Source: Massilia putida
GTDB lineage: Bacteria; Pseudomonadota; Gammaproteobacteria; Burkholderiales; Burkholderiaceae_D
Reading direction: 5' to 3'
Length of the DNA stretch: 64,000 bases
Assembly: GCF_001941825.1 (NCBI RefSeq)
Contig: NZ_CP019037.1
Span: 1 to 64,000 of the forward strand
A program made the position numbers and the translations under genes. Under the pieces are notes generated by a model that did no database searches, was not told the origin of the DNA, and saw only the letters and a list, made by a program, of their open reading frames with translations. Every line of letters starts with the position of its first letter. Within the stretch, counting starts at the first letter, position 1. Positions 24,990 through 35,396 of this stretch are shown here, piece by piece.

Positions 24990-25919
24990 TTAATTTTTTG
25001 CGTGGATCAGTTTTTCGGCACCTTGCCAGTCGCCCGCGTCGACCCTGGATGTGATCAGCTCCAGCGCCAGCCGTTTGCCTTCGCGTACCGCGAGCGAGTG
25101 GGTACGCGCGCTGTTTTCGCAGAGTGTCCACGTCAATTGGATGCCGGCGAGCGGTGCCCAGCTGAGGCCTGCCGTGACATCGCTGTTGCACAAGGCGCAG
25201 CTGGGGACGACGGTCTGTGCGATGGCCTTGCGCGCCATGGTGAGGCACAGCGCCAGCGTGTCCACCTCGGCGGCAAGCTTGAAGGCGTGACCGTTGCGCG
25301 ACAACGCATGCTCGACCTGCAGGCGCAGGCCGTTGGGCCGGCTGGGGAGCACCAGCCGCATGCCGTCCAGACGGGACAGGGCGGCCGGCACCGCGTGATG
25401 CAGGCCGGCTTCGCGGCGGTCGACCAGCATCGCGGGCTCGCGTACCAGGCGCGTCTGCTGGTAGCCCGGTGTGGGATCGGGATTGAAGGGAATGATCGCG
25501 AGGTCGAGGAGGCCGGCGGCCATGTATTCGCGCAGGACGTTGCTGGCGCCCTCGTAAATGCGCAACTTCACGCCGGGCGAGCCGGAGATGATGCGCGCCG
25601 CATAGTCCTCGGTGAAGACGTGGTGCCAGGAAGGTGGGATGCCGATCGATAACAGGCCCGTGGCCTGTTCGCCGACCTGTTCCTTGAGGATGGACAGCTG
25701 GCGCAGGATGGGCCTGGCACGGCCGGCCAACAATTCGCCCGCTTCCGTCAGCGTGACGCCGCCATGCGTCCGGTTGAACAACGCGACGCCCAGTTCGTGT
25801 TCCAGCGCCGCGATATGGCGCGACAGCGCCGGTTGGGACAGGTGCAGGTCGAGCGCGGCGCGCGTGATGCTGCCGAGTTCGGAGACGCGCAGAAAGTATT
25901 CGAGCGGGAGTGAATTCAT
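24990..25919 (-). CDS. LysR-family transcriptional regulator
   Basis: 309 residues from ATG at 25919. The helix-turn-helix is [20 protein letters not shown] (about 17-36), followed by [20 protein letters not shown] and a substrate-binding domain. It lies between the two operons it probably controls. A perfect 10-bp palindrome stands in its divergent promoter with the BKACE operon, and a half-copy lies before the NIPSNAP operon. The inducer is probably gentisate or an upstream acid. Confidence 0.92.
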   Translation of the reverse strand: MNSLPLEYFLRVSELGSITRAALDLHLSQPALSRHIAALEHELGVALFNRTHGGVTLTEAGELLAGRARPILRQLSILKEQVGEQATGLLSIGIPPSWHHVFTEDYAARIISGSPGVKLRIYEGASNVLREYMAAGLLDLAIIPFNPDPTPGYQQTRLVREPAMLVDRREAGLHHAVPAALSRLDGMRLVLPSRPNGLRLQVEHALSRNGHAFKLAAEVDTLALCLTMARKAIAQTVVPSCALCNSDVTAGLSWAPLAGIQLTWTLCENSARTHSLAVREGKRLALELITSRVDAGDWQGAEKLIHAKN

Positions 25920-25922
25920 GGC

Positions 25923-25949
25923 CTGGCCATCCAATAATCGGATGGCCAG
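25923..25949. promoter_or_regulatory. LysR operator, perfect palindrome
   Basis: CTGGCCATCC (25923-25932) and GGATGGCCAG (25940-25949) are perfect arms around AATAATC. The core is ATCC-N7-GGAT. It begins four bases from the LysR start codon and 86 bp before the BKACE gene, so it suits autorepression and divergent activation. Confidence 0.75.
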
Positions 25950-26034
25950 TATAACGGTAAAACATTATCTGGATGACGCTATCGATCACTACCATGGAGT
26001 CACCGCAACAAATACGACTGAGACAGGAGAACGC

Positions 26035-26937
26035 ATGGCAACTCGAAAAATCATCGTCACCGTGGCCCCGACGGGTGGCATGGTCTCCAAGGCGCAGAGT
26101 CCGCATCTGCCGACGCAACCGGCGGAGATCGCGGAAGACACTTATCGCTGCTACAACGCCGGCGCAAGCGTGGTCGCGGTCCACGCGCGCCGCCCCGACG
26201 GCGAAGCGACGTGCAACCCGGCCATCTATCGCGATATCAACGAACGTATCCGCGCCAAGTGCGACATCGTGATCAATAACTCGACCGGCGGCGGCATCAA
26301 CGGCGACATGATCCGGGAGATGGATAACGGGTTCTGGGAAATCATGTGGGAAGAGCGCATCAAGGGCATGGAGGCCGGCGCCGAGATGTGTACGCTCGAT
26401 GCGCAGACCGTGTGCGCCAGCTTCGGTGGCAAGGAAATTCTCGTTCCGACGTCGCCGAATCGCACCAGGCAGCTGGCCGAGATGATGCGTGAACGCGGCA
26501 TCAAGCCTGAATGGGAGGTGTTCAGCGTCGAGAACATCCTCCAGGACGTGAATACGCTGATCGCGGCCGGCGGCTACGACGACGCGCCCCATTTCATCAA
26601 CATCGTACTGGGCGCCGACCGCGGTTTCCAGGGCGCCATGCCATATACGCCGAAGATCCTGCAGTTCTTCGTCGAGCACCTGCCGAAGAACTGCGTGTTC
26701 AATGTCAGCGCGATCGGGCCGGCGCAATTGCCGGCGACGACGCACGCGTTGCTGCTGGGTGGCCATGCGCGCGTCGGCCTCGAGGACAACCTGTACTTCA
26801 GCGCCGGCCAGCTGGCCACCAACGTGCAGCTGGTGGAGCGCATGGTACGCATCGTGCGCGAACTCGGTTTCGAAGTCGCGACGCCGAGCGAGGCGCGCGA
26901 GATCATGGGCCTGCGCCCGCTGCACGCCGCCAGGTGA
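26035..26937 (+). CDS. BKACE family beta-keto acid cleavage enzyme, copy 2
   Basis: 300 residues of the DUF849 family with RBS CAGGAGAACGC. It keeps the TIM-barrel markers [38 protein letters not shown] and [10 protein letters not shown] with the conserved glutamate. The usual HxH zinc motif is changed: the sequence reads [10 protein letters not shown], so the first histidine is alanine. It may use another ligand or a different mechanism. It heads the gentisate/CoA operon, and the next gene starts 14 bp later. A free beta-keto acid plus acetyl-CoA is the family reaction. Confidence 0.88.
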   Translation: MATRKIIVTVAPTGGMVSKAQSPHLPTQPAEIAEDTYRCYNAGASVVAVHARRPDGEATCNPAIYRDINERIRAKCDIVINNSTGGGINGDMIREMDNGFWEIMWEERIKGMEAGAEMCTLDAQTVCASFGGKEILVPTSPNRTRQLAEMMRERGIKPEWEVFSVENILQDVNTLIAAGGYDDAPHFINIVLGADRGFQGAMPYTPKILQFFVEHLPKNCVFNVSAIGPAQLPATTHALLLGGHARVGLEDNLYFSAGQLATNVQLVERMVRIVRELGFEVATPSEAREIMGLRPLHAAR

Positions 26938-26951
26938 ACCGGGAGCCTATC

Positions 26952-29030
26952 GTGAATGCCTGCGAATTCGAAGTACTGCGGCGCCGGAACCTCGAGCGCT
27001 TGTTCCATCCGCGCAGCATCGCCGTGGTGGGCGCGTCGACCGACGCCTCCAAGGCGGGGTCCCAGGCCCTGCTGTCTCTGAAAGGCTTTCCGGGGCGACT
27101 GCTGGCGGTCAATCCGAAAGCGGACGAGATCATGGGCGTGAAATGCTACCCGAGCGTGGCGGCATTGCCCGAGGGTGTCGACCTGGCCGTGCTGGCGATC
27201 CCTGCGGAGCACTGCATCGCGGCGGCCGAGCAGGCGGCGCAACGGGGTGTCGGGGGCATCTTCATCATTTCCGGCGGGTTCGGCGAAACCGGCGGGGCCG
27301 GGAAGGTATTGCAGGACCGGCTGGCGGCGGCGTGTCGCCGCACCGGCATGCGCCTGCTCGGACCCAACACCTCCGGTTTCATCAACACCCACGCCGAATG
27401 CGTGGCCAGTTTCGTGCCCGGCGTCGACCGGTTGCGCAAGGGATCCGTCGCCGTCATCGCGCAGTCGGGCGGCGTCAATCTCACAATCAGTTTTCTGCTC
27501 GACCGCCTGGACCAGGGCGTCGCCCTCGCGGCAGGCTTGGGCAACGCGGTGGACGTGACGGCGGCCGACCTGCTGCCGATCCTCGCGGCCGATCCGAATG
27601 TCAGCGCCATCGCGCTGCATCTCGAGGGCGTGCCGGATGGCCGCAAGTTGTATGACGCACTGCGTGCCGTCACGCCGGTCAAGCCCGTGGTGGTGCTGGC
27701 CGCGGGCCGCGCCGACATCGGCGAGTTTGCCGTATCGCATACGGGAAATCTGATGGGGTCCCATCAACGTACCGTCAGCGCACTGGCACAGGCCGGCGCG
27801 GTGATCGTGGACAGCACGGAAGACCTCGCGCAGGCCGCGACGCTGCTGGGGCAGGGACGCTTGCCGGCATTGCGCGATCCCGGCGTGGGCCTCGTGACCG
27901 GACAAGCCGGTCCCGGCCTGCTGATCGTGGATGGCCTCAAGAGCGCCGGCTTGCGCGTACCGGAACTCGATGGCGCCACGCAGGAGGTGATCCAGCAGCA
28001 CCTGCCGCCAATGACCTTCATCAAGAATCCGGTAGACACCGGCCGACCGGGCGCGGGCTTCGCGCATGTGGTGGACGCCGTGGCGGCTGCACCCGAAGTG
28101 GACGTGGTCCTGGTCTATGCGCTCAGCGAAGCGGCGGTGCTGGATCCCGCCCGGGCGCTGGCCGCCGCGGCAGGCCGTGGCAAGCCATTGGTGTTCGGCA
28201 CCCTTGGGCTGCAACAGGACCTGGCGCCCGCGCTGCACGACCTGCGCGGGGCCGCGATACCGGCGGTTCTCGGCCCCGAGCGGCTGGTGCTGGCCGCGAC
28301 GGCGCTGGCGGCGGACGCACGCGGCCGCTGGCTGGGCACGCAGCGAGCGGAGACGACGGTGTCCCGCAGCCAGGTGCCGCTGCAGGGGCCGTATGACGAA
28401 CACAAGGCCAAGGCCTTGTTGGCCGAGTATGGCGTGCGCAGTCCGCAGCGGACGCTGTGCCACGGCCGCGCCGAAGCACTGGCCGCGTTCCAGCGCAGCG
28501 CGGGCGCGGTCGTCGTCAAGATCGTCGCGGACGACGTACCGCACAAGACGGAAGCGGGTGGCGTCCACCTGAACATCCGCACGCCTGGCGAGATGGAAGC
28601 CGCTCTGGATGCCATCGCCCGTATTCCTACCGGCGATCCCGGCAAGGTCCTGGTCGAGGAAATGGCGCCGGCAGGCGTGGAACTGATCATCGGCGCCGTA
28701 CGCGATCCGTCGTGGGGCGTGACGGTGGTGGTCGGCCTGGGCGGCGTGCTGGCCGAGGCGCTGTCGGACAGCAGCGTGCGTCTTGCGCCGCTGGCCGATG
28801 CCGACATCGACGACATGCTGAACCAACTGCGCGGCAGACAGCTGCTGGATGGCTTCCGTCACCTGCCGGTATGCGACCGCACTGCCATCGTCGAGGTCGT
28901 GCAGGCCGTGGCGCGCCTGATGCAGGAACACGCCGACATCGCGGAACTCGAGATCAACCCGCTGCGCGTCAATGCGCAAGGTGCATTGGCGCTGGATGCG
29001 CTGGTCGTCTTAGAAAAGGATGCAGCATGA
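26952..29030 (+). CDS. NDP-forming acyl-CoA synthetase (acetate-CoA ligase ADP-forming family)
   Basis: 692 residues from GTG at 26952, which follows GGGAG by six bases; a GTG at 26934 is less well placed. The order is a CoA-binding Rossmann domain ([20 protein letters not shown]), a succinyl-CoA-synthetase-like domain with the phospho-histidine region [10 protein letters not shown], and an ATP-grasp domain ([33 protein letters not shown]). All parts are in one chain. It would activate an organic acid to its CoA ester with ATP. It is coupled to gentisate dioxygenase by ATGA. Confidence 0.9.
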   Translation: MNACEFEVLRRRNLERLFHPRSIAVVGASTDASKAGSQALLSLKGFPGRLLAVNPKADEIMGVKCYPSVAALPEGVDLAVLAIPAEHCIAAAEQAAQRGVGGIFIISGGFGETGGAGKVLQDRLAAACRRTGMRLLGPNTSGFINTHAECVASFVPGVDRLRKGSVAVIAQSGGVNLTISFLLDRLDQGVALAAGLGNAVDVTAADLLPILAADPNVSAIALHLEGVPDGRKLYDALRAVTPVKPVVVLAAGRADIGEFAVSHTGNLMGSHQRTVSALAQAGAVIVDSTEDLAQAATLLGQGRLPALRDPGVGLVTGQAGPGLLIVDGLKSAGLRVPELDGATQEVIQQHLPPMTFIKNPVDTGRPGAGFAHVVDAVAAAPEVDVVLVYALSEAAVLDPARALAAAAGRGKPLVFGTLGLQQDLAPALHDLRGAAIPAVLGPERLVLAATALAADARGRWLGTQRAETTVSRSQVPLQGPYDEHKAKALLAEYGVRSPQRTLCHGRAEALAAFQRSAGAVVVKIVADDVPHKTEAGGVHLNIRTPGEMEAALDAIARIPTGDPGKVLVEEMAPAGVELIIGAVRDPSWGVTVVVGLGGVLAEALSDSSVRLAPLADADIDDMLNQLRGRQLLDGFRHLPVCDRTAIVEVVQAVARLMQEHADIAELEINPLRVNAQGALALDALVVLEKDAA

Positions 29031-30076
29031 GCGAACAGCTGGGACGGGTGGAAGACTTGCCCAAGGATTATTACGACGGCCTCGTGTCGCGCAACACCCT
29101 GCCGCTCTGGCCGTCGCTGCGCGCGATGCTCCCGCACGGCATGCCGGGCCGGCGCACGCAGCCGGTGATGTGGCGCTACCAGGACGTGCGGCCGGACCTG
29201 ATCAAGGCCGGCGAGCTGACGCCGATCGAGAAGGCGGAGCGGCGCGTGCTGGTGCTGTGCAACCCTGGCCTCGGCCTGCAGAACATGCAGGCCACGGCCA
29301 GCATCTATATCGGCCTGCAGCTGATCCAGCCGGGCGAGACGGCACCGAATCACCGCCATACGCCGTCTGCCGTCCGCTTCGTGATCGAAGGCGAGGGCGG
29401 TTTCACGGTGGTCAACGGCGAAAAGCTGCCGATGGAAAAGGGCGACCTCATCCTGACGCCGCCCGGGCTGTGGCACGAACACGGGCACGAAGGGCGGGGC
29501 CCGGTGATCTGGCTCGATGCACTGGACCTGCCGCTGATCTATGGCATCGACGCCTCCTACTCCACGGAAGCCCAGCGCGGCCAGCCGCTGCGCAAGGCCA
29601 CGGGCGACTGCAACCTGCGCTATGCCCAGGGCGGCGTGGTTCCCTACGCTGCCCTGGACGACAAGCCCGAGGCGTTCCCGCTGCTGCGTTTCCCCTGGAA
29701 GGACGTGCGCGCCGCGCTGCAGTCCCTGGCCCGGGTGACGCCCGCCGCGGAGCCGGTCCAGCTGGCCTACGTCAATCCGCACACGGGCCGCGAGTGCCTG
29801 GCGACACTGGGATTCTCGGCGATCCTGCTGCGACCCGGCGAATCGCTGCGCATGAAGCGGCGCTCGGCTTCGGCCGTGCTGCACGTGGTCGAAGGCGCCG
29901 GGCAAGCGCAGGTGGATGGTGCCACCCACGATTTCGGGGCGGCCGACACGCTGGCCCTGCCAACCCACGCGCAGGTCACGCTGACCAATGGTTCGGCGAC
30001 CGGGGAGACGTACCTGTTCATGGTCGACGACGCCCCACTGCATCGCAAACTTGGTATTTACGAGGTATTCGAATGA
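29027..30076 (+). CDS. Gentisate 1,2-dioxygenase
   Basis: 349 residues, a bicupin. The iron site of the first cupin is in [18 protein letters not shown] (about 106-122), with the third histidine near [12 protein letters not shown]. The C-terminal cupin keeps the fold ([13 protein letters not shown]) but lacks a full histidine set, as usual in this family. It cleaves gentisate between the carboxyl and hydroxyl carbons to maleylpyruvate using Fe(II) and O2. It overlaps the synthetase before it and fumarylpyruvate hydrolase after it. Confidence 0.94.
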   Translation: MSEQLGRVEDLPKDYYDGLVSRNTLPLWPSLRAMLPHGMPGRRTQPVMWRYQDVRPDLIKAGELTPIEKAERRVLVLCNPGLGLQNMQATASIYIGLQLIQPGETAPNHRHTPSAVRFVIEGEGGFTVVNGEKLPMEKGDLILTPPGLWHEHGHEGRGPVIWLDALDLPLIYGIDASYSTEAQRGQPLRKATGDCNLRYAQGGVVPYAALDDKPEAFPLLRFPWKDVRAALQSLARVTPAAEPVQLAYVNPHTGRECLATLGFSAILLRPGESLRMKRRSASAVLHVVEGAGQAQVDGATHDFGAADTLALPTHAQVTLTNGSATGETYLFMVDDAPLHRKLGIYEVFE

Positions 30077-30768
30077 CAACTTATCTGTTCCCGCCCGCAC
30101 CGGTCAACGCCATTCCCGTCCAGGGCGATACCGCGACGTTTCCGATCCGGCGTATTTTTTGCGTGGGACGCAACTACGAAGCCCATGCACGGGAAATGGG
30201 CGTGGCGCCGGATCGCGAGGCGCCGTTCTACTTCACGAAGTCGCCCGACACCTATGTGCCGTCGGGGGCCACGATTCCCTATCCGCCCGGCACCAGCAAC
30301 TATCACTACGAGATGGAATTGGTGGCGGTAATCGGCAAGCCCGGCTTTCGAATTCCGCGCGACCAAGCCCTGCAACACGTGTATGGCTATGCATGCGGGC
30401 TCGACATGACGCGCCGCGATCTTCAAATCGCGGCGCGGGAGCAGCGCCGGCCGTGGGACTTGGGCAAGGATTTCGAGCAATCGGCCGTGATCTCCCCCAT
30501 CGTGCCGGCCGCGCGTATCGGCCACCCGGCCTCCGGGCGCATCGTGCTGGACGTGAATGGCGTCGAGAAACAGGCATCCGACCTGTCCCTGCTGATCCAC
30601 GGTATTCCCGACCTGATCGCGCACCTGTCCGGGTACTACCACCTCCAGCCGGGCGACGTGATCTTCACCGGCACCCCGGAGGGCGTGGGCGCGGTGCAGC
30701 CGGGCGACCGGATTGGCGGCAGCATCGACGGGGTCGGCAGCATCGCGCTGACGATCGGAGAGGCTTGA
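30073..30768 (+). CDS. Fumarylpyruvate hydrolase (FAH family)
   Basis: 231 residues. FAH-fold markers are [29 protein letters not shown] with the metal-binding glutamates, [10 protein letters not shown] and the signature [15 protein letters not shown]. Length and sequence fit the single-domain fumarylpyruvate hydrolases of gentisate pathways, giving fumarate and pyruvate. It overlaps gentisate dioxygenase by ATGA. The isomerase of the middle step is on the other strand at 23587-24246. Confidence 0.93.
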   Translation: MTTYLFPPAPVNAIPVQGDTATFPIRRIFCVGRNYEAHAREMGVAPDREAPFYFTKSPDTYVPSGATIPYPPGTSNYHYEMELVAVIGKPGFRIPRDQALQHVYGYACGLDMTRRDLQIAAREQRRPWDLGKDFEQSAVISPIVPAARIGHPASGRIVLDVNGVEKQASDLSLLIHGIPDLIAHLSGYYHLQPGDVIFTGTPEGVGAVQPGDRIGGSIDGVGSIALTIGEA

Positions 30769-30798
30769 GTCCGGCATGACGCCGGTCGAGGAGACATG

Positions 30799-31806
30799 AT
30801 GCAGACAACGACAATCAACGGTGCCTACGCAGCACCCGCCGACGTCCGGGTCGTCGGCGTGGTCGGCACGGGGTCGGTCGGCGCCAGCTGGACCGCCCTG
30901 TTCCTGGCGTACGGCATTCGGGTGCAGGCCTTCGATCCGGCGCCGCTGGCCGAGGAGCGCGCGCGCGCGTTCGTCGGCGCCGCGTGGCCCGCGCTGATGG
31001 CACGGATGGGAACGCCGGACCGGGCCATTCCCCAGGACCAACTGCGGTTCTGCGCATCCATCGCCGAGGCGGCGGACGGTGCCCAGGCCATGCAGGAGAA
31101 CGGGCCCGAGCGTCCCGAACTGAAAGCGGAGATCATCGCGGCCATCGACGCCGCGGCCGGGCCGGACCAGGTGATCATGTCCAGCACCGGCGGCATCATC
31201 CCGTCGGTCCTGCAGAAATCCTGCCGGAACCCGCGGCGTTTCGTCGTCCTCCACCCCCTCAATCCGGCGCACTTGCTGCCGCTGGTCGAGGTGGTGGGCG
31301 GAGAAGACACCGCCCCCGAGACGATGGACTGGGCGATGACGTTCGCGCGCCGCATCGGCAAACGACCGATCCGCCTCAAGCGGGAAGCGACCGGACACAT
31401 GACCAACCGGCTGCAGTTCGCGCTGCTGCGCGAAGCGGTGCACTGTGTCGTCCAGGACATCGCGAGTCCCAGCGACATCGACGAGGCCGTGCGTTACGGG
31501 CTCGCACCGCGCTGGGCGCTGATGGGCGGATTGCTGACGATGCACCTGGCCGGCGGCCAGGGCGGGATGCGCGGCATCCTCGACCATGCAGGCGAGGCGA
31601 TCGAAGGCTGGTGGGATTCGCTGGGCAAGCCGCACCTGGACCAGGCGACCCGCGGCCAGCTGCTGGCGGCGGCGTTGGAAGTCGCCCAGGGACACAGCAT
31701 CGACGACTGGGTGGCGTGGCGCGACCGCAACCTGGCGCGCATCGTCCAGCTGATCGAACAGGACAACGGGCCGGAGGCCCCATTGACGACGGAGAACGCA
31801 GCATGA
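30799..31806 (+). CDS. 3-Hydroxyacyl-CoA dehydrogenase family, carnitine 3-dehydrogenase-like
   Basis: 335 residues. Of two adjacent ATGs, the second (30799) is better spaced from GAGGAG. The NAD site is GVVGTGSVGASWTALFLAYG, then SSTGGIIPSVLQ and the catalytic HPLNPAHLLPLVEV. The length and the short C-terminal domain (RYGLAPRWALMGGLLTMHLA) resemble L-carnitine dehydrogenase and lambda-crystallin more than FadB. Such enzymes can oxidise free 3-hydroxy acids to the beta-keto acids used by BKACE enzymes; a BKACE gene heads this operon. ATGA overlap leads to the crotonase. Confidence 0.85.
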   Translation: MQTTTINGAYAAPADVRVVGVVGTGSVGASWTALFLAYGIRVQAFDPAPLAEERARAFVGAAWPALMARMGTPDRAIPQDQLRFCASIAEAADGAQAMQENGPERPELKAEIIAAIDAAAGPDQVIMSSTGGIIPSVLQKSCRNPRRFVVLHPLNPAHLLPLVEVVGGEDTAPETMDWAMTFARRIGKRPIRLKREATGHMTNRLQFALLREAVHCVVQDIASPSDIDEAVRYGLAPRWALMGGLLTMHLAGGQGGMRGILDHAGEAIEGWWDSLGKPHLDQATRGQLLAAALEVAQGHSIDDWVAWRDRNLARIVQLIEQDNGPEAPLTTENAA

Positions 31807-32612
31807 ACGTATCCAATGATGCATCGGCGTCGCTCGGCATGCCGGACTGTATCCGGCTCGCGCGCGACGGCGCCACCCTGGTCGTGACGCTGGCCCGCGC
31901 GGCCAAGCGCAACAGCCTGAGCGACGAACTCGTACTGGGCCTGTCGCGACTGTTCGCGGCCTTGCCGACGGACGTGGCGGCCGTCGTGCTGCATGGCGAC
32001 GGTGAGCATTTCTGCGCCGGCCTGGATCTGAACGAAGTCAAGGAAGGATCGCTGCACAAGGGCTTGCAGACATCGGCCATCGGCCAGCGCCTGAACGACC
32101 TGATCCAGTTCGCCGGCGTGCCCGTGATCGCCGTGCTGCACGGCGCCGTCATCGGCGGCGGGCTGGAGCTGGCATGCGCGGCCCACCTGCGCGTGGCCGA
32201 ACCCTCTGCATTCTATGCGCTGCCGGAAGGAACCCGCGGCATCTTTCTCGGCTCGGGCGGCTCGGTTCGCATCCCGCGCCTGATCGGCGCCGACCGGGTG
32301 ATCGACATGATGCTGACCGGCCGTACCTATGGAGCGGAGGACGGCTACCGGCTCGGCTTCTCCCAATACCTGGTGAATGCGGGGGCCGGACTCGACAACG
32401 CGCTGGAACTGGCGCGCAAGGTGGCGCAGAATGCGCCGCTCGCCAATTACGCGATCCTGCAGGTGCTGCCGCATATCGCCTCCCAGGATCCCACCAGCGG
32501 CCTGGCCACGGAACGGCTGATGGCCACGCTCGCCGCATCGGACGATGAGGCCAAGGCGCGCTTGCGCGACTTCCTTGAGCGCAAACTCAACAAGGTAAGG
32601 CACGAGTCATGA
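31803..32612 (+). CDS. Enoyl-CoA hydratase/isomerase family protein
   Basis: 269 residues, crotonase fold. HFCAGLDLNEVKEG forms the CoA oxyanion hole; GAVIGGGLELACAAHLRVAE has the first catalytic glutamate and YALPEGTRGIFLG the second. It should hydrate an enoyl-CoA, or act on a cinnamoyl-type side chain. It is coupled on both sides by ATGA to the dehydrogenase and the AMP ligase, so it belongs to the side-chain oxidation part of the operon. Confidence 0.87.
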   Translation: MNVSNDASASLGMPDCIRLARDGATLVVTLARAAKRNSLSDELVLGLSRLFAALPTDVAAVVLHGDGEHFCAGLDLNEVKEGSLHKGLQTSAIGQRLNDLIQFAGVPVIAVLHGAVIGGGLELACAAHLRVAEPSAFYALPEGTRGIFLGSGGSVRIPRLIGADRVIDMMLTGRTYGAEDGYRLGFSQYLVNAGAGLDNALELARKVAQNAPLANYAILQVLPHIASQDPTSGLATERLMATLAASDDEAKARLRDFLERKLNKVRHES

Positions 32613-34240
32613 TGGCGCGCCCCACCGCCGCACACGGCGCCGACGGCGTGGACCAGATGCCCTGGGCGGGACTGTGGCGCGACCTGTGCGACCACCAGGC
32701 CGAGCGGTTCGGCGACAAGACCGCGTTCGTCAACGTGGACGGCAGCGCGTTGAGTTTCGCGGCATTCCGCACCCGCGTCTACCGCTTGAACAATGCGGTG
32801 GCACGGATGGGGTTGCGCAAGGGCGACCGGGTCGCGATCCTGGCGAAGAACCGCACCGAATATGTCGAGGTCTATGGCCTTGCCAGCAGCGGCATCATCA
32901 CCGTGCCCCTGAACTGGCGCCTGACCGCCGCCGAGCTGCTCCCGCTGCTGGAGCACAGCGCGCCGGCCCTGATCGTCGCCGACGAACAGCACGCGGCCCT
33001 GATCGATACGTTGTTGCCGGGCCTGCGGCGGGCGCCCCTGCTGTTGCGCTTCGGCGCGGGCGGCGGCGGATGGCAGGCCTACGAAGAGGTGGTGGCGGCG
33101 GCGCCGGACACCTGTCCGGAGCCGGATGCGCCGTTAACGCCGGACGACACGATCTGCCTGATGTACACGAGCGGCACCACCGGCGCGCCGAAGGGCGTGG
33201 CGCTGAGCCATCGTGGCATCCTCGGTAACGCACGCCTGTCGTCGCAGCAGGTGCTCGGGCTGACGCCACAGGACCGTACGCTGGCGGCAATGCCATTCTT
33301 CCACGCGGGCGGCATGTGGTATCACCTGCATCCAAGTTACGCGGCCGGCTGCACCAGCGTGATCCTGCCCGGCTTCGATGCCGAGCGGGTGCTGGCGACG
33401 CTGGAGCGGGCAGCGATCACGAACGTGCACCTGGTGCCCACGATGATCGGTGCGCTGCTTGCGCATCCGGCCATCGGGACGACCGACCTCGGCCGCCTGC
33501 GCCTCATCTTTTACGCGGCCTCCTCGATTCCGCTGGAGCTGCTCAAGCGCGCACTGGCCGCGTTCGCCGGCTGCGCCCTGGTGCAGTCGTATGGATCGAC
33601 CGAGGCCGGCATGGTCACGGTGCTGACGAGCGCCGACCACGCGCGCGCGCTCGCGGGCGCCGAACGCTTGCTGGCGTCCTGTGGCCGCGCCATTCCCGGC
33701 AACCGGGTCCGGATCGTGGACCACCGCGGTGCCGAGGTGGCGCCGGGCGCGGTCGGCGAGATCGTGGTGCGCGGCGCGAGCATGATGTCCCATTACTGGA
33801 ACAACCAGGCCGCCACCACTGCCGGCCTGCACGACGGCTGGTTCCAGTCTGGTGACCTCGGCTACTGCGACGACGAGGGGTACGTGTACCTGGTCGACCG
33901 CAAGAACGACATGATCGTCACGGGCGGCGAGAACGTCTATCCCAGCGAGGTGGAAGCCGTCCTGAATGCCGATCCGGATATCGCGGCGGCGGCAGTGTTT
34001 GGCCTGCCGGACCCGGTCTGGGTGGAGCGCGTGGTGGCGGCGGTGGTACCGCGCGCCGGTGCTGTCGTGACCGAGGAACAGGTCATCGCCCGCATGCGCG
34101 AGCGGCTCGCGGCGTACAAGTGCCCCAAGCAGGTATTCCTGCGCACGCAGCTGCCGCTGAATGCGGTCGGCAAGATTTCGAAAAAAGACTTGAGGCTGGC
34201 CTGTACCGAAGCGACAGCCGGCCAAGGAGACTCATTGTGA
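32609..34240 (+). CDS. AMP-forming acyl-CoA synthetase
   Basis: 543 residues of the ANL superfamily. The P-loop-like motif is LMYTSGTTGAPKGVALSH (about 183-200); later motifs are YGSTEAGM, GWFQSGDLGYCDDEGYVYLV and the C-terminal lysine in NAVGKISKK. It adenylates a medium, branched or aromatic acid and transfers it to CoA. It sits between the crotonase and acyl-CoA dehydrogenase genes with overlaps on both sides, so it probably primes the acid that the dehydrogenase then oxidises. It is the second CoA-activating enzyme in this operon. Confidence 0.9.
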   Translation: MMARPTAAHGADGVDQMPWAGLWRDLCDHQAERFGDKTAFVNVDGSALSFAAFRTRVYRLNNAVARMGLRKGDRVAILAKNRTEYVEVYGLASSGIITVPLNWRLTAAELLPLLEHSAPALIVADEQHAALIDTLLPGLRRAPLLLRFGAGGGGWQAYEEVVAAAPDTCPEPDAPLTPDDTICLMYTSGTTGAPKGVALSHRGILGNARLSSQQVLGLTPQDRTLAAMPFFHAGGMWYHLHPSYAAGCTSVILPGFDAERVLATLERAAITNVHLVPTMIGALLAHPAIGTTDLGRLRLIFYAASSIPLELLKRALAAFAGCALVQSYGSTEAGMVTVLTSADHARALAGAERLLASCGRAIPGNRVRIVDHRGAEVAPGAVGEIVVRGASMMSHYWNNQAATTAGLHDGWFQSGDLGYCDDEGYVYLVDRKNDMIVTGGENVYPSEVEAVLNADPDIAAAAVFGLPDPVWVERVVAAVVPRAGAVVTEEQVIARMRERLAAYKCPKQVFLRTQLPLNAVGKISKKDLRLACTEATAGQGDSL

Positions 34241-35382
34241 ACCACTTGCATCCCGACGTACTGGAATTTCGCGGCCACTTGGCGCGATGGGTTGACGAAC
34301 GCCTGATCCCGCAAGCGGAAAAGCTCGACGAACATCACGAGTTCTCGTTCGAACTGTTCCGCGAACTGGGCGAGCTGGGATATTTCGGCGTGATGTACCC
34401 CGAATCCGCCGGCGGCATCGGCCTCAGCCACCCGTACACCTGCTACACGATCCTGTGCGAAGAACTGGCGCGCGGCTCGATGGGATTCGCGGCCGCCGTC
34501 TGCATGCAGGGCTCGACCGCCACCCATACGATCCACGAATGGGGTAACGACGTACTGAAGGAGACCTACCTGCGTCCCGCCCTGCGTGGCGAAAAGATCG
34601 GCGCCTTCGCCATCACGGAGCCGAACGCCGGATCGGACGCGGCATCGTTGCGCACCAGGGCGACGAAGGTCGACGGCGGCTATCGCATCAATGGCAGCAA
34701 GATCTTTACGTCCAACGGCACTGTCGCCGACTTCATCACGCTGGTGGCGACCGTCGACCCGGGAAAAGGCGCGAAGGGCCTGGAACTGTTCATCGTGGAT
34801 ACCAAGAGCCCGGGTTTCCGGATCGGCCGCAAGCTCGACAAGTTTTCGGTACGATGTTCCGATACGGCCGAGTTGTCCTTCGACGACCTGTTCGTACCGG
34901 ACGACCACTGCCTGGGCGACGGGCAGGGCGGCGGCTTCCGCAAGGCGTACCAGTCGCTCACCGTCGACCGCATTTTCACCGCGGCCCTGGCGCTGGGCAC
35001 AGGCCGTGCGGCCTACGACGCGGCGCTGCGCTACGCCGGCGAGCGCAGCCAGTTCGGGCAGGCGATCGGCAAGTTCCAGGCCGTGCAATTCAAGCTCGTG
35101 GACATGCTGGCGAAGCTGGAGCAGGCCCGCCTGTACACCTATCACGCCTCGGCGCTGGCCGATAACGGACAGCCGATCACGACCGAGGCGGCGCTGGCGA
35201 AGATCATCGCCGGCGACGGCTGCAACGACGTCTGCCAGAAGGCGCTGTCGATCTTCGGCGGATACGGCCTGATGAACGAATTCCCGGTGCAGCGCTTCCT
35301 GCGCGATTCCTATTTCCCGATGGTGGGCGGCGGCACCAGCGACATCATGCGCACCATCGTGGCGCGCCAAATCGGACTTTGA
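34237..35382 (+). CDS. Acyl-CoA dehydrogenase
   Basis: 381 residues from GTG at 34237, overlapping the ligase stop, with AAGGAGACTCATT before it. FAD-binding segments are [20 protein letters not shown] and KIFTSNG, with [20 protein letters not shown] in the C-terminal domain. The last motif reads [14 protein letters not shown]; the YEG-type catalytic glutamate is absent there, as in relatives of isovaleryl-CoA and long-chain enzymes that carry the base on another helix. It desaturates the acyl-CoA and passes electrons to the EtfBA encoded just downstream. Confidence 0.9.
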   Translation: MNHLHPDVLEFRGHLARWVDERLIPQAEKLDEHHEFSFELFRELGELGYFGVMYPESAGGIGLSHPYTCYTILCEELARGSMGFAAAVCMQGSTATHTIHEWGNDVLKETYLRPALRGEKIGAFAITEPNAGSDAASLRTRATKVDGGYRINGSKIFTSNGTVADFITLVATVDPGKGAKGLELFIVDTKSPGFRIGRKLDKFSVRCSDTAELSFDDLFVPDDHCLGDGQGGGFRKAYQSLTVDRIFTAALALGTGRAAYDAALRYAGERSQFGQAIGKFQAVQFKLVDMLAKLEQARLYTYHASALADNGQPITTEAALAKIIAGDGCNDVCQKALSIFGGYGLMNEFPVQRFLRDSYFPMVGGGTSDIMRTIVARQIGL

Positions 35383-35396
35383 GAAAGGCAGCAGAC

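Noticed and set aside
24247..26925. An upstream extension of the isomerase frame on the minus strand to over 1100 codons
   Set aside because: The true gene starts at 24246 with a zeta-GST N-terminus; the extension runs antisense or out of frame through the NIPSNAP, LysR and BKACE genes.
26574..28979. An open frame of about 800 codons on the minus strand
   Set aside because: It is antisense to the NDP-forming synthetase, with a Arg/His/Gln-rich composition and no domain. High GC at third positions keeps antisense frames open.
34920..35382. Loss of the catalytic glutamate in the 34237 acyl-CoA dehydrogenase
   Set aside because: GGGTS[DE]IM endings are common in active relatives that carry the base on a different helix, so this is not evidence of inactivity.
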